Assembly (NCBI GenBank): GCA_964036045.1 | Contig: OZ038389.1 | Coordinates: 41,356,064 to 41,420,063, forward strand | Source: Eutreptiella sp. 'Long Island Sound 2002' | Taxonomy: Eukaryota; Euglenozoa; Euglenophyceae; Eutreptiales; Eutreptiaceae | DNA: 64,000 nucleotides | Direction of reading: 5' to 3' | In this document: one piece after another, positions 1 to 10,403 of the stretch | Layout: each line of letters starts with the position of its first letter | How positions within the stretch are numbered: position 1 is the stretch's first letter | Position numbers and translations under genes: made by a program | The notes under the pieces: model-generated | Seen by the model: only the letters and a program-made list of their open reading frames with translations | Told to the model about the DNA's origin: nothing | Database searches by the model: none

Positions 1-50
1 CCTCCATCAGAGGGTCCTTCCCTTGCCTGGCCCGCCATTCTCTTCTACAG

Positions 51-409
51 GGCGCCTTAGGGGCCCTAGCAGTGACCCACTGGGCGTTGGATCCCGTGAG
101 CACGAACAAACAACGGCGCTGTCCCACCTGGGCTCAAGGGTTGGCTCCCTGGGTGCCTTATGCCCTGCGCACACTGGTGGCTCCACAAAACACATCAGGG
201 CCCAGTGGTGGCCCACTGGGTGCAAGGTCCCCTGAGCGTGGGCAGACATAGGCGGCGTGCTGCAGGGGCCTAGGGTTGGCTCCCCGAGTGCCTGATCCTC
301 TACACGCACTGGTGGCTCCACAGAACGCCTCAGGGGCCCCAAGTGGGCCACTGGGTGCCGAGTCCCTTGGGCCCAGGCAAACAAAGACTTTGCGCTGCAG
401 GGGCCCAGG
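51..409. repeat. 135-bp tandem array, copy 1 of a segmental duplication
   Basis: About 360 bp here recur almost unchanged at 2123-2480, offset by about 2.07 kb in the same orientation. The segment itself is a tandem array with a 135-bp period: GGTTGGCTCC recurs at 139 and 274, and the phrase CACTGGTGGCTCCACA recurs in each unit. Both strands are open in several frames because the repeat is G+C rich; I do not treat these frames as genes. Confidence 0.85.
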
Positions 410-818
410 TACCCCTGTTTCCGCATCAAGTAAACTGCACTGCATGCAGAAGCCTCCGAGGGTCACAAGCATTGAACGGAGATAGAATATCACTCACGAC
501 TTTCACGATGACGAGTGACCATACTGCAAAACCCAATAATTTGTCATACGAGACGCCGTCCATCCAAACATTTGATAAAGCTTTGGAAGGAGGTGCGAGA
601 GCGGACTATGAGCTCAGTGTGTAGTGTGCTGAGTGGTAGGGCCATTGAAACATCGGATCAGACATGCCACCGGTGTTCGCCAAATTAGACATGATTAGAA
701 GAAAAGCTGTGCACTTGATCAATTGCTTGCTATTGAGTTTTAGAGGCAAAGGTGGTGGTTGCTACTGAACATACTGCGGGCTGAGTCCTAATAGAATCTT
801 GTTTGTGTGTGCCATTTC

Positions 819-1853
819 TCACACGCCAAACAAAGGGTCCCTGGAGCTACTGACATCTTCAGCATTGTTGTGCACAAGAGACATCAAAGCAACACCAAAC
901 AAAAGGGAGAGGCAAGAAGGCGGGCCGCAGAGTACGGCAGTACACAACATGGCCCGCAAATTGTGCTGTGTGTGTTTGGACCCGAAGCAGAATTGCATAT
1001 CTTCCCTAGTCTCATCCGGCCGGTGGCGGGGCAGTGCTTGCTCTGTGTCAGCCGGTGCCGTTCCTTCCAGGCCAAACCCCCAGAATGCCCCTCGCGGCAT
1101 TTCAAGCATGTGGCCTGCTTGTTCATCCCCCTGACTTGGCGTGCCCTCCACCACGTGCACCAGCAACCCCTCCTTTGTAGTGTCTAATACCAGCACCTGG
1201 CACCCATTCCACGTTGTGTCATGCATGCCCCACACAAACCCTTGTGCATTCCGTCCCATGCGAGACACAACTCCCAGCACTGCGGCCACCAAGGTTCTTG
1301 CCGCCACTCTCAACACTGGGCACCCCATGTGCATGTGTCGCGGAACCCCCTGGGTGCCGCTCCTGCCATGTTGGACTGGGGTCTGTTGCGGCTCTGGTCT
1401 GTGTACTTGCACACCCCAAATCCCCTTGTTGGCCTTGATGTGCCAGCATGCCATGGTATGCCAAGCCGGCACATGTTTTTCCTGATGGCCAATGCAACAG
1501 CAGGTAAGCCTCACTGACTAAGCCAGATTGCTCCCCTTCGTCCCACCGTGGTATGCGCTCATGCTGCCCGCTTTTCCTCCATTCGCTGTGCTGCTTTTGT
1601 ATGGTGTTCTGCACTTCCCTCGGCCGCTGCTTGCGCGGACCTTCCTCCCATAGCTGTTTGCACCATGCCTGGTGCCCTGGCCAGGTCCCGTCCCGCTGTT
1701 ACTTCGGCGGTGGTGGGTTGGGCTACCATGGATACGACAGGTCCCGGTGTTGCTCCTCAGTGTGCACAGAGGCCGCGTAGGGCGTGGGTAATCTTCTTGT
1801 GTGACATTCCATGTGGTTGTTGCTTCTTTACGGGGCCCTGGACAGTCACCCAT
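819..1853 (-). pseudogene. Interrupted retroelement-like open frame
   Basis: One minus-strand frame stays open for about 345 codons except for a single TAG at 1518-1520. The N-terminal part is rich in Arg, Ser, Gly and Thr and overlaps the first R1 repeat copy, sharing its Cys-Pro-Gly-Pro-Arg-Lys peptide. The part after the stop is less biased and looks more like a folded protein. It contains stretches such as LVAAVLGVVSRMG, HDTTWNGCQVLVLDTT and EMPRGAFWGFG. I do not recognise a domain and see no catalytic motif. The link to R1 suggests it belongs to the transposon that spawned those repeats, but this is inference. The alternative is a chance open frame in G+C-rich DNA. Confidence 0.3.
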
Positions 1854-1957
1854 TCTTCCCCCCCGTATGTTGTGTCAAGTCGCTGCTTTCTGTCACCCGT
1901 TGCGGGCGGTGCTCCTGCTAGTGTTGTTTCTGCATTCGCGGAGCACAGTTGTTGAGT
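1801..1957 (-). repeat. R1 dispersed repeat, copy 1 (divergent)
   Basis: Matches the R1 consensus that begins GTGTGACATTCC and runs through GGGGCCCTGGACAGTCACC to CGTTCGCGGAGCCCAGT. This copy is the most diverged with R1 copy 7 and is the one not preceded by a C run. Strand is given as minus because the shared peptide frame is on that strand. Confidence 0.7.
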
Positions 1958-2122
1958 CACATCCGACCTGCATGTGTTGTACTTCTTCCGCAATGTTGTA
2001 AGTGAAACATGCAGATATGTGCATGTTTGGCAAATTTCGAGGTAGAAAGGGAAAAATGGTGGGCCAAATGGTTGGGTACAGCAAGAGGAGAAAGCACGTA
2101 AAAAAAAATGCACTTTCCACAG

Positions 2123-2570
2123 AGCGCCTTATGGGCCCTAGCAGTGACCCACTGGGCGTTGGATCCCGTGAGCACGAACAAACAACGGCGCTGTCCCACC
2201 TGGGCTCAAGGGTTGGCTCCCTGGGTGCCTTATGCCCTGCGCACACTGGTGGCTCCACAAAACACATCAGGGCCCAGTGGTGGCCCACTGGGTGCAAGGT
2301 CCCCTGAGCGTGGGCAGACATAGGCGGCGTGCTGCAGGGGCCTAGGGTTGGCTCCCCGAGTGCCTGATCCTCTACACGCACTGGTGGCTCCACAGAACGC
2401 CTCAGGGGCCCCAAGTGGGCCACTGGGTGCCGAGTCCCTTGGGCCCAGGCAAACAAAGACTTTGCGCTGCAGGGGCCCAGGGTTGGCCCTCTGGGTGCCC
2501 CATCCCCTACACACACTCAGCATTTCACGTAACTCCTCAAGGGCCGTGCTGGCCCACTGAGAGTCTAATC
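2123..2570. repeat. 135-bp tandem array, copy 2
   Basis: Second copy of the array at 51-409. Here the array extends one unit further: GGTTGGCTCC or GGTTGGCCCT starts at 2211, 2346 and 2481, exactly 135 bp apart. The first unit boundary lies next to an A run (2100-2108). Confidence 0.85.
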
Positions 2571-2734
2571 TCCGGGCCGACCCCCATGTGGGGTCACTAG
2601 GTCTCCTCGACGGCCACTGTTCCTGTTGTGCCAAATGGCGGTGCAGGGGTACACTGGGTTGGGGCTGGGGGGGCCATGGGTAATGTGGGGGTGACCTGGG
2701 CACCCCTGGGTGGGTTGCTCGTGTTGGTATGGGA

Positions 2735-3005
2735 TGTGGGCTGGGGGGCCCTTATCGTCCCTTTCCCCCTCACGGCTGGCCTGCCCCTAGTGGGCTCCCC
2801 CTCCTGTTGCGCAAACAGCCCATTTGCGCTGCGGGAGACATCCCCCACCTGATGCCGGTTGAGCACGGGTTGCCCTGGCACCCGGAAGCGACAGGTCTGG
2901 CTGGCCATGCCATCCCCTGTGTTGTCGCTGCCCCCTGCACATGCTTTCCCATCCTCTACTTTCTGGTTCCCTGTTCCCGCTATCCTGGCTGCCTCCGCCG
3001 CAAAA
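2735..3005 (-). repeat. Paralogue of the R1 long-copy body
   Basis: About 250 bp match 7290-7530 inside the longest R1 copy, including GCGGGAGACATCCCCCACC and TGATGCCGGTTGAGCA. Both copies keep the same minus-strand frame open and encode a shared peptide with the core VPGQPxLNRHQVGDVSRS and GLFAQQE. It ends at a run of ten or more C at about 3014. Confidence 0.7.
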
Positions 3006-4365
3006 ATGCGGGTAGCCCCCCCCCCCCCCATTTTTGAGTGTCGGAAAGTCAAAACAACATGTTTCAGAGACTGATCTGCAAATTTGCGTTGCAATGACAC
3101 GACCTTTGGAAATCTCCAGCGGAGGTGTACCACAAAGGCCGAGGCGGGCGGGGGGGGGGGGGGGGACAGATGCATCTGCACACCGGCACCGTCAGGCACA
3201 CAGCAGTGGTGCAAAGCAAAACTCAAAGCGAAACGCGCTCCAACGACATGTCATGGGCGCCGTTCGCTGCAGTACACCAGCAAACACAACAAATAGTTGC
3301 TGATCCACGACCCTGAAGCCCTACGAACTACATTCTCCCCCCCCCCACCCGCTGAGCCTTGCCACGGATTTGGCATGGCCAATGCCCTTGTGCAGGTCTG
3401 GACCAAAAAGGAACAGAAGGGGGGACAAGGGCTGGCGGGGGGAGGGGGGGGGCGTGGTCTGGACAGTTCCCCATTCCATCCATTTGCTCAACACCATCCG
3501 GTCGCTCGTGCCCCTCCGTGTCCGTGTCAGCGGCCCTGAGCATGCGGCTGCCGCGCCGCTTTGGTGACGGGAAGTTGTGCATTCCTCTCCTCCGTGGCCT
3601 TGACCCGTGCATCCTCCCGGGCCAGAGCTGCGTGGCCCCTGACATCCGCACCGCGCACCGACTGCAACAGGCAGTGATGCTGTGCAATGAGCAAAACGTT
3701 CGAGCAGGAGTCCCCTCCACAAGGGGGTCTGCCCGGAAACCCTCAGATGGAAAGAGCAATTTTTCTGATTATTTAGTTAATATTGTTTCATTCCATTTGT
3801 TATTTGTTTATCTGTTTAGAAAACAGCGTTTGGGCTGTTGCGGATGCACACACCCGCGGGTCTCGGCTTGGGATCTGTCGTCATCCCACCGCCCCTCCTC
3901 CTCCTGCGGCCCATCCGTCCCTGAACAAGCCGTCCCAACCCCCGACACACCGAAGTGCTGGTGGGTTCTCTTCGGTTGGGGCAGCCCAGGAGCACACCCT
4001 CTGAGCCCCCCCCCACCCCCTCGCCCCCTGCTCCAAAGCGCCGAGGCCCCACGCTGTGGGACCGTGAGCGCTCATCACGCGGATGCGCATCCGGGCCCAT
4101 GGCCGCAATCGGAGGCACGCGCCCGCGGCCCGCGGGCCGGGGTGCGCGTGTGCAGCCCGTGCTCCCACCACCGACTACGCGGTGCTGAGGAGGTCCGGGC
4201 GTCCGGGCGGGGGGTTTGTGTGCCGTTTGGAGACGCGTCCCCTTTGCCTCCGGGGCCGGGTGTGTACCTTCCAGGGACTGCCCCCATCCCATCTCCCGCC
4301 GGGGGCCGCGTGGCCCCAAAAATGCAACACAAACGTTGGCCAGGGCTGTTCTTACGCGGGGGGGG
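3006..4365. other. No gene seen; G/C homopolymer-rich DNA
   Basis: Contains runs of G or C at about 3014, 3151, 3340, 3440 and 4361. A 365-codon plus frame (3359-4456) crosses these runs and is low in complexity; I read it as composition, not coding. Confidence 0.5.
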
Positions 4366-4450
4366 GGCGGGGGGGGGGGCACAAGGCCTTGGTGGTTGGC
4401 TCTGTCAGCCTGCGGCGGCGCCTATTGGCCTCTCGCCTTTGAACCTTCTG
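4366..4450 (+). repeat. R4 dispersed repeat, copy 1
   Basis: Begins directly after a G run with GGCACAAGGCC and contains GGCGGCGCCTATTGGCCTCT, shared with the copies near 10.5, 27.7, 48.4 and 49.0 kb. Confidence 0.6.
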
Positions 4451-5265
4451 CTATGACAAGCAGGCATCCGTACTTCTGCGGGCATCCGCACTGCCGCGGG
4501 CATCCACCTGCCCCTGGGGGGGAATCCAGAATGCAACTTCTGCCCATGGCGGAGGGGGGGGGGGGACCTTCGTGACGCTAACAGAAACTGCCAACAGAAA
4601 CAACAGATGCTCTCTGCTTCAGGGTCATGGGGCCTTCTCTACTTCAAAGGTTGGCGGTTGGCGGTTGGTGGCGGTTGGTGGCAGTTGGCGGTTGGTGGTC
4701 ACCAGGGGCTGCCCATAACAAACAAAAATATCTGGCCTCCTCAGAACAGCCCTGCGCGTGGCGGGATGGGAGGAGGGGGTGTATGACCGGCGCTGGGGTT
4801 CTCGGGGTCCCGCTCCCAACGGTCGGTGATAAACTGTTTGCCGCTGCCGTCCAGCGCCGCGGCCTCTTCACAAATGGCCGCCTGGAGATCGAGGACGTAC
4901 TGCTCGAACTCGGTGTCCGCGGTGGTCGGGGCGGCAGCAACGCCCAGCGGTCGGCCGCGCGGGGGACGCGCCCCATCCTTCGGCGGGCCCTGGACACAGA
5001 CGCAGCGCCGAGTGGATGCGCGCGCGTCATGGGCGCCGGACGGGGGCGCTGTGCACCGAAGGAGACGGGCGCGGCAGCGAAACACACACCGCCATCCGCT
5101 GCACGCGCGTACGGCTGCGGCCTGGGCCGAGCTGCGACACAAAGCTCGTCTGCGGGCGTCAACGACCGTCAGTCAAGCGTCCCCCCCTACCCCCGGCCGG
5201 TGCTGGTGCCGATGCCGCCGCGCCAGAATCAGCCGCTGCAGGAGTTCCCTCGAACGGCACCCCTC
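4451..5265. other. No gene seen; GGCGGTTGG-type simple repeat inside
   Basis: Positions 4649-4700 are an imperfect run of GGTTGGCGGTTGGTGG units, also seen near 29.07 and 30.3 kb. The rest is high in G+C with open frames on both strands and no recognisable motif. Confidence 0.45.
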
Positions 5266-5458
5266 GTGTGACATTCCGTCTGGTTGTTGTTCCTTTACGG
5301 GGCCCTGGACAGTCACACGTTCTTCCCTTCGCATGTTGCGTCGGGTCGCTGCTTTCTGTCGGCCGCTGCGGCCGGTGCTCTTGCTGGTGTCGGCCGGGGC
5401 TGTGCTGGATGTGACACGGTGTGTCGTGTGCGCGCCAATGGCGCCCATTAGTTGGCAC
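5266..5458 (-). repeat. R1 dispersed repeat, copy 2
   Basis: Full fixed end GTGTGACATTCC after a short C-rich stretch. It runs to AATGGCGCCCATTAGTTGGC and stops at a C run near 5458. Confidence 0.8.
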
Positions 5459-6660
5459 CCCCCCCACCCCCTCTGCCTTCGGGTGGTATGGGCTTGTGGC
5501 CAGAGCCGCGATTCAAAGGGTTGGCCGACACGCCTTGAAAGAGGGACGGACGAGTTGCGTGCGGGGGACGCAGACGTCGCCCACGACGAACAAACAAGTG
5601 CTCCAATGCGGACCAGGTCGCCACTACTGAACCACCGAAGCTGCCAAACGATGGAAATGCCGGGGCCGCAGGGGAAGGGCACGGAGCTGTGGGGCGATGG
5701 GCACCGCGTTTGACTTTCCTCGATTTTGGGCACAAAGGCGAGGCGCAGGACTCAAAACAGACAAAATTTCTGCGATGACCCCTCGGCAGTCAAAAGTATG
5801 GCCCCCAAAAGGAACACGTTCCCAAGTCCCACGACAATTGCGCGCCGCAGGGCGCACCGCAGGCGCCGAGGATTAGCGAGCCCTACGCCGCAAAACCCCC
5901 AAAAAAAAGAAAACGCCCAACAAATTCTGCACCGGATCTGTGCCGCGGGGGTCTCACCTGAGGAATACGGCACCAGCCCCCAAACCTCCGCGGCACACAC
6001 CCCCCCGACACCTCTGATCACACGGCAGCAGCAGGACGTCGTAGGCCGTCGCCACACTCCATCGGCGTTGATCCCATCGACCCCCCGTGCCACTCCCTCC
6101 GTATGGCCCCCCGTCCACCGGCAAACCCCCTCGCACCCCCGCAACCCCCGCCCCAAACCCCCTCCCAAAGTCTCGCCAACGCCCTCCCGCCAGCCCCCAA
6201 ACCCCAAAACCTGCGGAACACGTCTCCCTCTGACCGCCTGCAAACGTCCCCCGCGGGACAACGCGCCCAGGGCCGTGGGCGGCCTCGGCGGCTTTGAGGT
6301 CGGTTCCGGTAAAACATACTCCAACGACGGGTGCCGCGCGCGCACTGCGACCGCGCGGTGCGGACACTACCGGTCGGAGGTGGTTTGTGCGGAGCCAACA
6401 GCCCCGACATGGGAAAGGAGCGGTGGGTGGCCATGTGGGGGTCCGGGGAATGGGGGGTGGCGCATTCGGCCCAGAGGGGTATGACCTCCACGCAAAGAGG
6501 GGGGTGCGTTTACAAAGAGCACCTGCAGCAGCGGCTCTTGGTGCCCCGAGGGCGTCCACGCAGCCATGGCCCAATGCGACGAGAAATGCTGCAACGAAGA
6601 AACGCGACAAAGCGGAAGTGGCGGCGGAAATCGGGTTCGTTGGGGTGCAGAAGAGAGGAG
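5459..6660. other. No gene seen
   Basis: C-rich on the plus strand from 5880 to 6300. A plus frame at 5726-6484 and minus frames across it are proline/arginine rich and look compositional. I see no domain, tRNA or splice-bounded exon I would defend. Confidence 0.4.
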
Positions 6661-6665
6661 CGGCA

Positions 6666-6757
6666 GTCGTCTGCGATCCCCCATGGCTCAGCGAGCATAG
6701 CAGCCGATGACAAAGATGTGTGGTCCCTGGTTCGAACCCCGGCATGGGTTTGCACGG
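6666..6757 (+). other. tRNA-like remnant
   Basis: Contains a D-arm-like GGCTCAGCGAGCATAGCAG and a B-box-like GGTTCGAACCC, with CCCATGG/CATGGG ends that could pair. The anticodon stem does not pair and no U33 fits, so this is not a working tRNA. It could be a decayed tRNA gene or the head of a tRNA-derived SINE. Confidence 0.3.
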
Positions 6758-6899
6758 CTCAGGGAAGGCAGGCAGGACCAGACGTCAGGGATGCATTTCG
6801 TGGGGGAGCCCAGTCCCCCCGATGACGAAATGGCGATGACGAATTTCGGCCGGCCAATTTGGGCCAATTTCCACCACTTTTGACCCTTGAATTAAAAAC

Positions 6900-8171
6900 T
6901 CATTTGTGCCCCCCCTGTGTGACATTCCGTCTGGTTGTTGCTCCTTTACGGGGCCCTGGACAGTCACCCGTTCTTCCCTTCGCATGTTGCGTCGGGTTGC
7001 TACTTTCTGTCGGCCGCTGCGGCCGGTGCTCTTGCTGGTGTCGTTTCCGCGTTTGCGGAGCCCAGTAGTTGGCGTGTTGGGACTGTGCTGAATGTGGCAT
7101 GGTGTGCCGTTTGCGTTTCAGCGGCGCCCAATAGTTGGCGTATTGAGGATGTGCTGGTTGTTGCCGGGGTCGTTTGACTGTTTTTGCTGTCCACACACCT
7201 CTGTCCACAGGCCGTCCATCGCCTGCCTCGCTGTGTTTCTGTGCGGCCCAGGTGCCCTGTTCCTCCACGCGCTGTCCGGGCCGTCCCCCATATGTCCTTT
7301 TCCCCCTCACGGTTGGTCTGCCCCTGATGGGCTCCCACTCCTGTTGCGCAAACAGCCCATCTGGGCTGCGGGAGACATCCCCCACCTGATGCCGGTTGAG
7401 CAGGGGTTGCCCTGGCACCCGGTAGCGACGGGGTTGGCTGGCCAAGCCATCCCCTTTATTGTCGCTGCCTCCCATGCGCACGCTCTGCCATCCGCTCCAT
7501 TCTGGTTCTCTGTTCCCGCTGTTCCAGTTGCCTCTCCCGCCTTGCTGTGCCCCTCCTCCTTGTCTGCTGTGCCCGCCCTTGTCCCTCTTGGTGTGGCTCC
7601 CGCGTTCTGTGTGTCTGTGTTGCTCCTCCCCGTGTCTGGTGGCGCTCCTGGGTGCCCATGTCGCGCACCCCCTCCTGTCCCACCCGCCTGCCCCCCCATA
7701 CGAGGATTTCACATCTCCATACGACGTGGACTGCCCCGTGCCCGGTTGGCTGTTCACGGCCCTGTTGCCACCCCCGTGGCGGGCACCTCCCGGAGCGCAG
7801 GGCACAGCCCCCGCCCTTGTGGAGTACGTGGGCACCTTGTAGAGGGAGGGGGGGTGTTTGCTGATGGCTCGCTCGGCGTGCGCTGCATTTGGTGGTTGCT
7901 GCAGTGCTCGCACCTCATGGTTCCCTTGTGTCTTGTTGTGTGTCCTGTTGGGGCTCGTCTCCCTGCCGTGTGTAGGGCGGCCTTGTGCCCAGCTGTTTTG
8001 CTGCATGCGTTCCTCCCAGTTTCGGGCTCTTTCTTTTTCTGCTGGCCTGCTCACTGCTTCTGGTCTGCGGCGCCAGGGGGGTAGCATGTCGCTCCCTGCA
8101 TCCCATTGTGGCTGTTGGGTTGTCCCACTCGCGGTTGGGTGGTGCAAGGGGCACCAGGCACTTTTGCACAC
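6900..8171 (-). CDS. 423-codon basic open frame inside the longest R1 copy
   Basis: The frame ends about 15 bp from the fixed end of the R1 repeat and covers the whole repeat body. Its product would be hydrophilic and rich in Arg, Gly, Gln and Ser, with a near-duplicate peptide of about 22 residues (NYWAPLKRKRH / NYWAPQTRKRH). There is no zinc knuckle and no enzyme motif. The last 40 codons stay open in the same frame in most other R1 copies. The middle part is conserved with 2735-3005. A nucleic-acid-binding protein of the parent element would fit this composition, but that is inference. Plus-strand frames are also open here (7092-8084), so the coding strand is not settled. Confidence 0.3.
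   Translation of the reverse strand: MCKSAWCPLHHPTASGTTQQPQWDAGSDMLPPWRRRPEAVSRPAEKERARNWEERMQQNSWAQGRPTHGRETSPNRTHNKTQGNHEVRALQQPPNAAHAERAISKHPPSLYKVPTYSTRAGAVPCAPGGARHGGGNRAVNSQPGTGQSTSYGDVKSSYGGAGGWDRRGCATWAPRSATRHGEEQHRHTERGSHTKRDKGGHSRQGGGAQQGGRGNWNSGNREPEWSGWQSVRMGGSDNKGDGLASQPRRYRVPGQPLLNRHQVGDVSRSPDGLFAQQEWEPIRGRPTVRGKRTYGGRPGQRVEEQGTWAAQKHSEAGDGRPVDRGVWTAKTVKRPRQQPAHPQYANYWAPLKRKRHTMPHSAQSQHANYWAPQTRKRHQQEHRPQRPTESSNPTQHAKGRTGDCPGPRKGATTRRNVTQGGHK
6915..7530 (-). repeat. R1 dispersed repeat, copy 3 (longest)
   Basis: Starts at CCCCCCTGTGTGACATTCC and is the longest clear copy, with homology to other R1 copies to about 7190 and to 2735-3005 beyond that. Two internal CCCA(A/G)TAGTTGGCGT motifs form an internal near-duplicate. 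Confidence 0.8.
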
Positions 8172-8887
8172 ACCCCCCCCCCATAGATCTTCGCCTTCAG
8201 CACGTTCCGCTGATCAATTTGATGGGCCTCATGACATTTTGAAAGAAAATTGTTTAAGAGGTTTTGGACCCCTCAGAAAAAAATTGGGCGGCTTCGGCGG
8301 CAAAATTTAACCTTTACAAACAGATGTACAAAGGAGCTTCCTTAGCGTCGTTTCGTCATCTCGGGCCCCTCAGAGCCCAGCACCCCCCCCCCCTCACCAC
8401 CACCAAAATAATTCGGTCACCATTCTCTCCATCCCTGCCAGACGTGCCGCGAGCATCTGCCAGGCTAGACTTGATTAGAAGGAACTGGGTCCTACGGAGT
8501 TGGGCATGGGCAGCAGTTCCTACTGACTTCTGGGCGCGACAGGAGCGGACAACTGCGGCGTGCCGCGTGGCACGGGGCTGACTCCTACTGAGACCCCTTT
8601 CCCCTGCCGCAGACCAGGCACATGTCTGGGCAGGACAGGGGCCACGTGGCAGGCGCCTGGAGAGGGAGGGGGTGAGGGGGTCCAGTCAGCCCCCCTCCCC
8701 CTGTGCTCCGGGCCAGAGGACTGCCTCCCCGACCTCTGATTTCTGCGGCACATTGCAGCGAATGTTTATGAGCTCAAGCGGAATTGGAAAGGGGGCTGGG
8801 GGTCTCAGAAGGACGTTCTGGATCTCCCCCCCCCCCCCAAAGGGATTGTTGAGGACGGCTGCCCACTCGAGGAGGAGGACCCCCCCC

Positions 8888-9162
8888 TGTGTGACAGTCC
8901 GTCTGGTTGTTGCTTCTTTACGGGGCCCTGGACAGTCACCCGTTCTTCCCTTCGCATGTTGCGTCGGGTCGCTGCTTTTGTCGGCCGCTGCGGCCGGTGC
9001 TCTTGCTGGTGTCGTTTCCGCGTTCGCGGAGCCCAGTAGTTGGTGTGTTGGGGCTGTGCTGAATGTGGCAGGATGTGCCGTTTGCGCGTCAGCGGCGCCC
9101 AATAATTGGCGTATTGAGGATGTGCTGGTTGTTGCCGGGGTTGTTTGACTGTTTTTGCTGCC
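8888..9162 (-). repeat. R1 dispersed repeat, copy 4
   Basis: Preceded by a C run and beginning GTGTGACAGTCC. It is homologous to copy 3 through GGTTGTTGCCGGGGT and ends at a run of C (9161-9180). Confidence 0.8.
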
Positions 9163-9165
9163 CCC

Positions 9166-9990
9166 CCCCCCCCCCCCCCCACCCCCACCCCCTGACATCG
9201 GTCGTGGGGGGCCTTCAAAGGTCAGGTGGTCCCGCCACTTATCTCCAGCCGCACCCGACTTCCCATGGCCTTCATTGCCGCCTCAGTTCATTGCGTTTTC
9301 GCCAAGAGATTTCATTGTCCATTCGGCTCATTGTGCTTCCCCTGACCCTCCCTGACTCGGGTAAGAGACAAGGGCCCGCTGGTTCTGGGCATCGATCGTG
9401 GGGGGGGGGGGGGGCGGTCAGGGAGCTCCAAATCCAAACGCGGGAAAAATACGGGAACCTCCGGAAACCAACTCTCCCGCAGGAGCAACACCTCTGCACA
9501 GGGGGCGCACAGGGCACCCACAGGTACGCGTGGGGGACGAGCAAAACGCAATCGCGAAAAAAAAATGCGCACAATCGCGGGACTGCGACAAATCGCGAAA
9601 AAAGAGCGGCCCTCCCTCCCCCCGCCCCCTCCGCATCGATGCGGCGGGGGTTTGTGATGGGGAGCCCCGCGGAGGTGGGGGGCGTGAGGCAGGGCCGGCA
9701 CTATCACCCGCGGTCCGTTCGGGTGTCCCTCCGTCGTATCCGCCTTCCGCCGCATGGGCCGTGGTGCAGCGCACGCGAGTGCGGGACGTGGCGGCGGCCT
9801 CTGGAGCGCGTTCGGACCCGCGTCGCCTCCGATGCAGCTCAGGCCCGGGGCGGGTCAAACGCTCAGCGTTTGGGACCGGGAGGCCCAAGACCTCCGGCCA
9901 CGACACTTGTTTGGGGGGCGGGGGGGAGGGCGGCACGGGCTCCGTGGGCCAGCCCCGTGGTCACCCTGCGCTTGGGCGTGACCTTGTCAC
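9166..9990. other. No gene seen; C and G runs at both ends
   Basis: Starts in the 9161-9180 C run and contains a G run near 9399 and an A run at 9558. The open frames on both strands are compositional. Confidence 0.4.
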
Positions 9991-10050
9991 AGTTCAACGG
10001 CACGGGGGCATGGGGCAGGGACGCATTGGAACGGGGGGAGGTACCCCCCG

Positions 10051-10215
10051 TGTGTGACATTACGTCTGGTTGTTGCTCCTTTGCGGGGCCCTGGACAGTC
10101 ACCCGTTCTTCCCTTCGCATGTTGCGTCGGGTCGCTGCGTTCTGTCGGCCGCTGCGGCCGGTGCTCTTGCTGGTGTCGTTTCCGCGTTCGCGGAGCCCAG
10201 TGGTTGGTGTGTTGG
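10051..10215 (-). repeat. R1 dispersed repeat, copy 5, truncated by an R2 copy
   Basis: Fixed end TGTGTGACAT follows a C run. Homology stops after GGAGCCCAGTGGTTGGTGTG, where a C run and an R2 element begin. This gives a relative order: R2 inserted next to or into R1. Confidence 0.75.
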
Positions 10216-10403
10216 AGGCACCGCCCCCCCCCCCTCCCCCCTCCAGGGCGCCCAGCCTATGCCCGGCCACTGTCTCCCTGACGCCAAGCGCCAGCGTCAA
10301 TGGCATTTGTGACCAACAGAAACCGCCCCCAACCGCTTTGGCAACCCCCTCCAACCACCGATCTAACGGCGTCTGGAGCCGCCTCTGAGGCCCCTTCCTT
10401 GTA
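10216..10403 (-). repeat. R2 miniature inverted-repeat element, copy e
   Basis: Reverse orientation of the R2 consensus: CAGGGCGCCCAGCCTATGCC, then CAATGGCATTTGTGACC, then the CCGCCCCCAACCGCTTTGGC block. The outer terminal repeat is degraded on the right. Confidence 0.65.

Noticed and set aside
3359-4456. 365-codon plus open frame
   Set aside because: It crosses several homopolymer runs, overlaps equally long minus frames and has no motif.
7092-8084. 330-codon plus open frame over the long R1 copy
   Set aside because: The conserved peptide among R1 copies is clearer on the minus strand. The plus frame is rich in Cys, Pro and Leu and varies between copies.
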